From Vanessa cardui (lineage: Eukaryota > Arthropoda > Insecta > Lepidoptera > Nymphalidae): a stretch of 64,000 nt of DNA. Where the stretch lies: NCBI RefSeq assembly GCF_905220365.1, contig NC_061146.1, positions 9,737,538 through 9,801,537 of the forward strand, read 5' to 3'. The notes beneath the pieces are model-generated. The model worked only from the letters and a program-made list of their open reading frames with translations. It searched no databases and was not told the origin of the DNA. Of this stretch, positions 56,157 to 64,000 are shown one piece after another (the stretch's first letter is position 1; every line of letters begins with the position of its first letter). Position numbers and translations under genes: made by a program.

Positions 56157-56449
56157 AATACATGACATAATCCATGTGCCAATTTGAATTACGATATAGA
56201 ATAGTGTTTCAATGTTATATTTGTATATTTCTAAGACAAATTAAATTTATTTGAGTAACATATCAAAAGCAAAAACAATTAAATGTTGTTTTTAAATAAA
56301 CTTGCAGTTACAGATCCGTCGATTCTCGTCGAATGTATTTTTTCCGCGAGCCCCATATATATGAATATAGTCTGTTATTTATTTGTATGCCTCTTTATGT
56401 ATTTCAAAAGTCAAAATTCATAACGGATAGACGTACCTTCACATACTAC

Positions 56450-56665
56450 TAATATTATAAATGCGATAGTTTTGTGAGGATGTGTGTATGTTTGTTACTC
56501 TTTCACGAAAAAACAACAAAACGGATTTGTATGAAATTGTACAGTAACATAGGTTATACATCAGAATAAGACATAGGTTACAATTTATAATTATTTTGTG
56601 TAAATTGGTGATAATATAACGATACCTATCAAGTACCCGTGCGAAGCCTGGCGGGTCGCTAGTTA
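56450..56665 (+). repeat. Helitron-like repeat, family G
   Basis: ATTATAAATGCGATAGTTTTG to CCCGTGCGAAGCCTGGCGGG and CGCTAGT; the clearest Helitron 3' end in the right part. Confidence 0.65.
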
Positions 56666-56799
56666 ATTAGGTATATATCTATATATCAATTGAATATTGT
56701 CCCGAATACATACAAATATATTCAACATATATGATATGGATGTACATTTACGGTGAAGTCACTCCAAAGAGCTGTTCTTAGTTTAGTATCATCTCGAAA

Positions 56800-57280
56800 T
56801 TTACTTGGTGGTAGGGCTTTGTGCAAGCCCGCCTGGGTAGGTACCACCCACTCATCAGATAATCTACCGCTAAACAACAGTACGCTGTATTGTTGTCCTC
56901 CGGTTTGAAGGGTGAATGAGCCAGTGTAACTAAAGGCTCAAGGGACATAACATCTTAGTTCCCAAGGTTGGTGGCGCATTGACGATGTAAGGAATAGTTA
57001 ATATTTCTTACAGCGTCATTGTCTATGGGTGATGGTGACCACTTACCACCATCATCATCCTCCTGCCCTTATCCCAATTTTATTTGGGGTCGGCGCAGCA
57101 TGTCTTCTCCTTCCATATTTCATCTAAATCTCAGAAGTAACATTCTTTCTAACCATATCGTCTTTCACACAATACATCCATCGTTTCCTTGGTCGCCTCT
57201 ACCTCTATATCCATCCACATCCATGCTCATGCATCTCACAATATGTTCCTCATTCCTCCGCATATATACATAAAATACAT
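56800..57280 (-). repeat. Family B repeat joined to a LINE 3' fragment
   Basis: 56800..57045 is inverted family B (TTGGTGGTAGGGCTTTGTGC to GACCACTTACCACC). 57046..57280 (ATCATCATCCTCCTGCCC, TTTGGGGTCGGCGCAGCATG) is a common lepidopteran LINE-derived segment. The ORF across the junction is not a gene. Confidence 0.65.
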
Positions 57281-57413
57281 ATTCCATAAAAAAAGAATAG
57301 AAAATATAAAAGGGGACCTAAAATTTATCTTTTGGAATGAAGTACCTTTTCTCGGCTTGTAGCAGAGTGAACTGCCAGTGTATTATTAATAATTCTAAAT
57401 TCGTTGAATTTTA

Positions 57414-57712
57414 GTCGAGATGGCCCAGTGGTTAGAACGCGTGCATCTTAACCGATGATTGCGGGTTCAAACCCAGGCAAGAACCGCTGATTCATGTGCT
57501 TAATTTGTCTTTATAATTCATCTCGTGCTCGGCGGTGAAGGAAAACATCGTGAGGAAACCTGCATGTGACAAATTTCATAGAAATTCTGCCACACGTGCA
57601 TTCCACCAACCCGCATTGGAACAGCGTGGTGGAATATGTTTCAAACATTCTCCTTAGTGGTAGAGGAGGCCTGAGCCCAAAGTGGGAAATTTATAGGCTG
57701 TTACTGTTACTG
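57414..57712 (+). repeat. SINE-A, TTAC-tail subtype, full length
   Basis: Intact A and B boxes and tail GGCTGTTACTGTTACTG. TGAATTTT occurs next to both ends (about 57405 and 57715). Confidence 0.85.
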
Positions 57713-58267
57713 TACTGAATTTTTCAGTCTTTCCGTTATTAACTTATTAACAGTAATTCTGATTTAATTTCCAAGTATGTTGGTGCGATTATTAATTAAT
57801 TATTTACTTTTAATTATATTTATTCTGTTATAGATGTAATTATGTTAATAATTTGTACGTAAAACATGTGTAACTTTGTATATATTAAGTTTGTATTAAT
57901 TATTAGGTTGTTAATACGAATTAACTTTGATTAATTTTTAAAAGGTAAATTGAAATTAATCAAATTTTATCATAGTCTTTCTTTAATATAGCTAGGCGGA
58001 CTTTATTTTTATTTTATGTAAAGACAACTTAAAAAACCATTTATAGGTTTTAAAATAAAGGTAATTACATTTTTTGCTGAGTGTTGTTTTAATTTAAATT
58101 TATGACGGCGTGGAAAAGGACAGTTTTATCTTTTAACCTTAACACAACTTTTTTTCTTCTATGTTACACGAAAGGGGAAAAAAATATTAACAATAATCAT
58201 ACAATATAAAAGTGCAAATTACAAAAGACGTGACACTTATTAATTACCAAGTTATTACTTAACAATT
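57713..58267. other. AT-rich stretch
   Basis: No gene or repeat family recognised. Confidence 0.4.
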
Positions 58268-58390
58268 AAATGCTGCTAGCATTCTTGCCACCATTCCACG
58301 CGGTCAAGATTTATGCAGTAACTAGTTTTAGTTCATATTTGTATATATATATTTAAGCATTTAATGTTATTAATTCTTATGTTAATAAAA
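58268..58390 (+). mobile_element. Retroelement family R, 3' end only
   Basis: ATGCTGCTAGCATTCTTGCC to TTAATTCTTATGTTAATAAA, a very short 5'-truncated copy with the family's conserved 3' tail. Confidence 0.75.
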
Positions 58391-58489
58391 AAACAATTAA
58401 ATAAAAAATGTAATTTTTTTATGGGTAAAAAAAAGTTTCTTCACTTCAGATAGTTTTGCTCAGGATTAAGATATAGGGGTGACCCTACG

Positions 58490-58920
58490 GCTGTGGACGT
58501 GAGGTTGGTGCTTGGTATGATACAGACGGCAATGAAGACCACGGCAGCCGAGATAAACTATAGGCTATAGATATGTCGTGGAAAGGCAATCATTTTGATT
58601 AAAAGAAGGTTATTTGATTATTATAGTAGCGGGTAAACGCGGTGACGTCATGGAATGTTAAAGTCACGTGGACAGAGTCGTGTTGGAGAGTACGGGCACT
58701 GCATAGCAACACTTGCGTTTGAGTAACTGATCAGCCCACACCTCCAAGGCGAAACTGTCGGTTTACCTACTTAAGAACCAAATTGTAAATCCGTAATAAA
58801 ACTTCTATCGCTATACCACGTGTTATTTTAATTCATCGTGATGGACCCCGTACCAACGAACACCGAAAAGGACCATACTACCGCTCAGTCATCGCTGCCG
58901 CCGATAGATATATAAATAAA
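58490..58920 (+). other. Unclassified, less AT-rich segment; possible LTR remnant
   Basis: TGTTGGAGAGTACGGGCACTG (58682) runs through an AATAAA (58796) to GTGTTATTTTAATTCA (58837), TG...CA-bounded and LTR-like. Twenty-odd sense codons follow a later ATG (MDPVPTNTEKDHTTAQSSLP). No second LTR, primer site or gag-pol was found, so this is weak. Confidence 0.25.
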
Positions 58921-58924
58921 TAAT

Positions 58925-59150
58925 CAATATGAGACAACATCACATACATTACTCTGATCCCAATGTAAGTAGCAGGAGCACTTGTGTTATGGAAATCAGA
59001 AGTAACGACGGTACCACAAACACCCAGACCCAAGACGACATAGAAAACCAATGGTAATCTACATCGACACGGCCGGGAATCTAACCCGGGACCTCAGAGT
59101 GGCGTACCCATGAAAACCGGTGTACAAACCACTCGACCATGCAGGTCGTC
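58925..59150 (-). repeat. SINE-C, full length
   Basis: Inverted: ACATCACATACATTACTCTG to CACTCGACCATGCAGGTCG, with CCGGGAATCTAACCCGGGAC in the B-box region. Confidence 0.8.
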
Positions 59151-59517
59151 AAATATATATTTATAGAGAGACTACAGGTTATTTATAGATATATATCTAA
59201 ATAGATATGTATCTATAGACAGGATGGACGGTTTCTTCCTCCACCAGAGCACAGAACGAGAGAGATGATTTATATACATGTGATTCATGTAATGATGAAT
59301 AATAAATATCTATAGTGTTTAAATTACTAAGTAAAATAAAGTCAGTAAGCAAAGATATATTATTAACATATAATGATATAACTCTGTCAAATATTAATAA
59401 CTTTATAACCATACATACATACTTATAGGTAAAACTAAGACCCTCCTTTTTATCGAGTCGGTTAAAGCACTAAAACCTTCTCCTGAATGTAACAAATACT
59501 TTTCTTTTTCTTTTTTT

Positions 59518-59792
59518 TATTGGTATAACTTGGCGGACGGGTATATGGGCAACCTGGTGGTAAGTTGTCACCATCACCCATAGACAAGGACGCTGTAAGA
59601 AATATTAACTATTCCTTACATCGTCAATGTGCCACCAACCTTGGGAACTAAGATGTTACGTCCCTTGTGCCTGTAGTTACACTTGCTCATTCACCCTTCA
59701 AACCGGAACACAACAATACCGAGTACTGTTATTTGGCGGTAGAATAACTGATGAGTGGGTGGTACCTACCGAGACGGGCTTGCAAAAACATA
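59518..59792 (+). repeat. Family B repeat, full length
   Basis: TTGGTATAACTTGGCGGACGG to ACCGAGACGGGCTTGCA; the best full-length reference copy on the plus strand. Confidence 0.8.
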
Positions 59793-60102
59793 CGAGCAAT
59801 CGAACTGAGAACCTCCTTTTTTTAAGTCGGTTAAAAATGCAATTCCACCATCAAAAAGTAAATGTTTTAAAATCTGACTTATCCATTCAAACAAAACACG
59901 CTCAATATAGATACAGACTTTAATTGTAGAAAGTTTTGAACAAAAGGGAATGTTATTTCCTAGTATTGTTAACGCGACGGGGAAAGTCCGTTTGTTTGTT
60001 CGAGCATACATGTGAAACGACAATTGAAAATGTCGCTGCGGAATCAGGAAAACAATAAGTGAACGCATGTTATAATATATTTAATAAATATAACAAATAT
60101 AA

Positions 60103-60520
60103 GGCCGATATGGTGCAGTGGTTATAACACGTTATTCTTGATCGAAGGTCGCGGGTTTGGTATATAGATATTAACCAAAATCTTGAGCATATTCTATCAC
60201 GGTCGACTAATATGGTGTAAATAAAAATCAAAATAAACTTTATTCAAATGGATTAAAGCACTATTGAATCGTCATTTAACAATTAAATGAAGCACAGGTT
60301 CGGAAAGTAGATTCTACTGAGAAGAACCGGCTAGAAACTCAGTAGAACTCTTTATCAACATTTAAAAATATAGTCGTGTTAGTTAATAGTTTGTAGTTTG
60401 TTTAGGCTAATCTCTGCAACGGCTAGACCGACTGGGCTTTTACTGGCAGTAAACTAATGTAATAGGCTAAAATAAAACAATAACTTTTTTAAAAGCAAAG
60501 TGTATGCTAACACCATTAGA
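60103..60520 (+). repeat. SINE-A head, family D and family F fragments in a row
   Basis: 60103..60175 is a diverged SINE-A head (GCCGATATGGTGCAGTGG). 60228..60395 is family D (ATCAAAATAAACTTTATTC). 60400..60520 is a family F piece (GGCTAATCTCTGCAACGG). Confidence 0.55.
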
Positions 60521-60619
60521 TACTCTTTTTCAATATTTAAATAATACAATCATATTAATGTAAGTAAATATGTGGCCAAGTTTAATATGACACTTAAAAT
60601 ATTAAATATATAAACATTG

Positions 60620-60800
60620 GTTCACATCACATACATTATTCGATCCCAATGTAAGTAGCTTAAGCACTCATGTTATAGAAAATCAGAATAACGACGTTAC
60701 CACAAATATTTAGCCAAGACAACATAGAAAACTAATGAACTACATCGACTCGGCCAGGGATCGAACCCGGAACCTCGAAGTGGCTTACCCATGAAAACCG
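60620..60800 (-). repeat. SINE-C, diverged
   Basis: Inverted: TTATTCGATCCCAATGTAAG to GGATCGAACCCGGAACCTCG and CCCATGAAAACCG. A SINE-A scrap follows at 60801..60830. Confidence 0.7.
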
Positions 60801-60967
60801 AAGGGAGATGAGGCCTTAGAAATTTACAGACTGTTAATGTACGCATGTATATTACCGAATTGTATATTTATGTTAGAATGACAAATGCAAAGATCGCTAA
60901 CAAAATAATAAAAAAAATTATTAACATTAGTTAGCACGAGATTAATTATAAATAAAAGTTTTAACAA

Positions 60968-61135
60968 AAAGAAAAATCGACTTCAAACAAAACACTAATT
61001 TAAAACAAATAAATATGCACTAAAAAGTTATAAAAATAATTGCGTATTCAACATATTTTTTAGAGTCCTAAGTAAAATGAAATGAAATATACAGACGAAT
61101 TGATAACCTCCTCCTTTTTGAAGTCGGTTGATAAA
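60968..61135 (+). repeat. MITE family E, internally deleted
   Basis: ATCGACTTCAAACAAAACAC to CTCCTCCTTTTTGAAGTCGG; the middle is missing. Confidence 0.75.
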
Positions 61136-61344
61136 ACCAAATTAAACATTTAATTCGGGGGCTTTTCCCGAATTAGAAGCTGCAATTATAGCTTATAATT
61201 CAACTTCTAGCTACTGGACCGTATGGTCTTTATCATAATCTCGATCGATATGTTTCTCGGTATTTTAAGTAATGTTTCGGAATGCAATTCATAACTTATT
61301 ATACAAATTCATAACTTATCAATCTTCTTTCTTTTATTTACCTA

Positions 61345-61617
61345 CTAGCGACCGACCCCATATTCGCACGGGTGCAATACTGATACTAAATTCGAGTATA
61401 CTACAGAATATATTTATTTACGACATCCCATTAGTAACTTCTGAAATTCTTAGTGTTTCTTTATTACATTGTATGTATCATGTATCATATACAAAAACCT
61501 ACCTCACGAATCACTATTAAAAACCGCATCAAAACCCGTTGTGTAATTTTAAAGATCTAAGCATATTCAGGGACAGACAGCTGTGAGCGACTTTGTTTTA
61601 TACTATGTAATGATACA
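61345..61617 (-). repeat. Helitron H1, diverged
   Basis: Inverted: TAGCGACCGACCCCATATTC to GAGCGACTTTGTTTTATACT. A GC-rich repeat scrap follows at 61640..61770. Confidence 0.65.
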
Positions 61618-61837
61618 TAAATAGTTCACTGTGATAATTCACTGGAAAAACGACATGCACGTTTCCCCCACTTTATGAGACTTGTCGGCAGCCTACCTGC
61701 CTATTAAAATCGGTGCTGTTCGTCAAGGGATCGCTTGCGTACACTACCGTCAGCACTGTGACACTTCTTTCAAAATGAAAACAATTATTGACTATTGACC
61801 TCTGATTATAATACTAAATGAGTAAGTCTGAATGTGA

Positions 61838-62144
61838 GTCGAGATAGCCCAGTGGTTAGAACGCGTGCATCTTAACCGATGATTGCGGGTTAAAATCCAG
61901 GCAAGCACCGCTGATTCATGTGCTTAATTTGTCTTTATAATTCATCTCGTGCTCAGCGGTGAAGGAAAAAATCCTGAGGAAACCTGCATGTGATAAATTT
62001 GATATAAATTCTGCCACATGTGTATTCCACCAACCCGCATTAGAACAGCGTGGTGGAATATGTTCCAAACCTTCTTCTCAAAGGGAAAAGAGGCCTTTAG
62101 CCCAGCAGTGGGAATTTACAGGTTGTTGTTGTTGTTTGTTGTTG
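61838..62144 (+). repeat. SINE-A, full length
   Basis: GTCGAGATAGCCCAGTGG, B box GGGTTAAAATCC (damaged), tail GTTGTTGTTGTTTGTTG. GAGTAAGTCT occurs on both sides (61820..61829 and about 62147). Confidence 0.8.
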
Positions 62145-62544
62145 TCGAGTAAGTCTTGTGTGTATAAATTTACTAATAGTCGCCCGCGGCTTCTCTCGTG
62201 ATTTAGGGTGTTGGTTGTCATGTGTTAGCAAGCAAAGTAGCCTATGTCCTTTCTCGGAGTTCAAGTTTGCTTCATACCAAATTTCATCAAATTCGGTTCA
62301 GCGGTTTGATCGTGAAAGAGTGTCAGACAGACAGAGTTACTTTCACATTTATGATATTAATATATATATATAGATTAGTATCTAATGTATATTGAACCGG
62401 ATTGCTATACATTGTTAGGTGGATAGCACAATCTGTCCTATTCAATTTTAGCAATTACTACAACATAACAATCTAGTATGTCATGATATTGACAGTAGTA
62501 GCAGGTGAGACTGCAAAGTACAGCTACTTATATACTAACTAGCT

Positions 62545-62780
62545 GTACCCTCAACTTTTACGCGTTTTAATTTAACAAAAAATAAAAACATATTGTATCC
62601 TGAGTTACTCCCTATTACATCAGTTATCTGCCAGTAAAAGTCCCGTCAAAATCAGTCCAGTCGTTGCAGAGATTAGCTGGAACAAACAGACAGACAGACC
62701 GAAAAACATTGTAGAAAATGTTATTTTGGGTATATTTACATCGTATATACGTTCCAATTTTATTATATGCATAGATATTA
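62545..62780 (-). repeat. Helitron-like repeat, family F
   Basis: Inverted: CTAGCTGTACCCTCAACTTT to TTATTTTGGGTATATTTAC. The stretch 62781..63060 is AT-rich with nothing recognised. Confidence 0.55.
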
Positions 62781-63191
62781 TATACAAAAACCTTAAACGC
62801 GCTGCGTCTTAAGCTAACGTTGTATGTATGTTTGCTTTTCTTTCAGAGATTTACAAAATTACGTATTTTGATTTACATACATGACAGAAAAAGGCGACTA
62901 ATGCTTATTTGGATTCCCAAGCTATGCTATGTCGATTTAAAAAACAATCGACCTATATATTAAATAAACATAATACCTATCCCTTTACGATTAAAAAACA
63001 ATAAGATATTTGTTCAAGAATAATATACATGTGCCTTTATTTAGAAACAATGTGCCCAGTGTGCATAAACCTTTAGCTAAGGGATGGAGGGGTGGAGTGG
63101 GGTGCGACCAGGCCAGATCAGACCGCGTACCGCGCGCGAGGCGACAACACGCCTTCGCAATGTCGATGTAGTGTTCTGTGATACCTCGAAA

Positions 63192-63246
63192 ATGTCTAAT
63201 TATCATACTCTATTGGCTGTTTTATTTGCGATCAACTTGATCATGG
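63192..63246 (+). CDS. First coding exon of a secreted protein (signal peptide; gene runs off the right edge)
   Basis: The ATG at 63192 starts MSNYHTLLAVLFAINLIM, a clear signal-peptide core, and the exon ends at a consensus donor GTGAGT in phase 1. The frame is also open upstream to 63084, but that GC-rich part looks like 5' leader. No TATA box is seen; the 100 bases before the ATG are unusually CpG-rich. No second exon appears before the window ends. The phase-1 junction after the signal peptide is the same as in the cysteine protease gene, so a protease paralogue is possible but unproven. Confidence 0.5.
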
Positions 63247-64000
63247 GTGAGTATCAATTATTTTATAATTGAAAATGTAAATAAAGGCTGGCAACACCTG
63301 ATCGCTTTTAACGCGATTTTGTTTTTCACGTGAATGTATTGACGCTTAGTGAATGATGAATAAGGTTTTATATATTTCGTATTGTTATTTTTTTTATATA
63401 AAATGATTGATTGCTTCGATTTTTAATCTGTGGTATCGATTTGATGATTTCAACAGAGTAAATGATTATTTGGATTGTCGAAGGAGATCTTATTTAAAAA
63501 CCTATTTAACGTTCTGTGAAGAAAATTGTGTTCAATGAAATAAAATAAAACAATAAGTTTAGTCATTTCGTAAATTATAAAAAAAAAAAAACTTTTTTTA
63601 GCGTCGTGTAATCGTCTATGCGTTATATTTAGTTATGAAAGATAAATTATGACATACTAAATATATATATAATCCACCATTGTGAGCGCTAAGACCATCG
63701 AATAATTGAAATATATAAAAAATATATAATACATAAAAATGACAACTGTCTGTGAACTTTGAAGAATCGGTTTGTAAAGTATAAGACAGCGTCATTTTCG
63801 CGGGCGACGACGCGGTAATAGTTACTGGAATATGATATATATATTATATATATGCATATGTGTACTATGTATTCCTTGAAATACGATGAATGAATAATTG
63901 AATCTTTGTTTAAGACATGCAGTTAAGAGCAGAAAAGCATTTAATATTGTCTTACAAATTTTTACTAAGAAAGAAAACAGGAGATAAAATACGGAGATTT
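63247..64000. other. AT-rich sequence, inferred intron 1 of the right-edge gene
   Basis: No exon, repeat family or RNA gene was recognised. There are several A and AT runs. Confidence 0.35.

Noticed and set aside
4708..62144. tRNA-like sequences with A and B boxes (GATGGCCCAGTGG...GGTTCAAACCC; GGTCGAGTGG...GGTTCGATTCC)
   Set aside because: They are heads of SINE-A and SINE-C, each followed by the SINE body and tail, and do not fold into complete tRNAs. No true tRNA gene was found.
1..64000. CRISPR arrays, bacterial operons, phage modules
   Set aside because: There are none. The gene structure and repeats are those of an insect nuclear genome, and the direct repeats seen are dispersed transposons.

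Overview
The window is nuclear DNA of an insect, almost certainly a lepidopteran. The evidence is multi-exon genes with short GT-AG introns, insect-type secreted digestive enzymes, AT-rich spacers, and dense repeats of lepidopteran type: tRNA-derived SINEs, Helitron relics whose 3' end reads CCCGTGCGAAGCCGGGGCGG...CTAGT, and RTE and CR1 LINEs. The species cannot be named from the sequence. Most single-frame ORFs here are accidental or lie in repeats. The real genes had to be assembled exon by exon.

Left part (0.6-17 kb), minus-strand genes. The first three exons of a secreted lipase (584..10210) run off the left edge. A two-exon gene for an 87-residue secreted four-cysteine protein follows at 10940..11798. 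A 57-residue secreted protein with one C-x7-C pair lies at 16146..16319. Lipase intron 1 holds a 1.64-kb fold-back transposon (5160..6801) with 9-bp target-site duplications.

Centre (17.5-42 kb), plus strand. A 67-residue secreted C-x7-C protein (20171..20374) is followed by a complete 13-exon cysteine protease of the 26/29-kDa proteinase type (22320..41750, 542 residues, catalytic residues intact). Its introns are full of repeats. One of them is a nearly complete CR1-like retrotransposon with both ORFs open (31201..35838). A SINE insertion duplicated the splice donor of exon 11.

Right part (42-64 kb), mainly transposon relics. It contains a second copy of the 17.6-22.2 kb segment (49.2-53.65 kb) that carries an almost identical copy of the small secreted gene (52542..52745). 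There is also a candidate two-exon secreted peptide (53953..54198) and, at the right edge, the signal-peptide exon of a further secreted protein (63192..63246).

Taken together, the locus carries secreted products: a lipase, a papain-like protease and several small cysteine-poor peptides, the latter partly amplified by segmental duplication. The sequence shows no operon-like coordination. Joint function in gut or haemolymph is an inference from signal peptides and proximity only.
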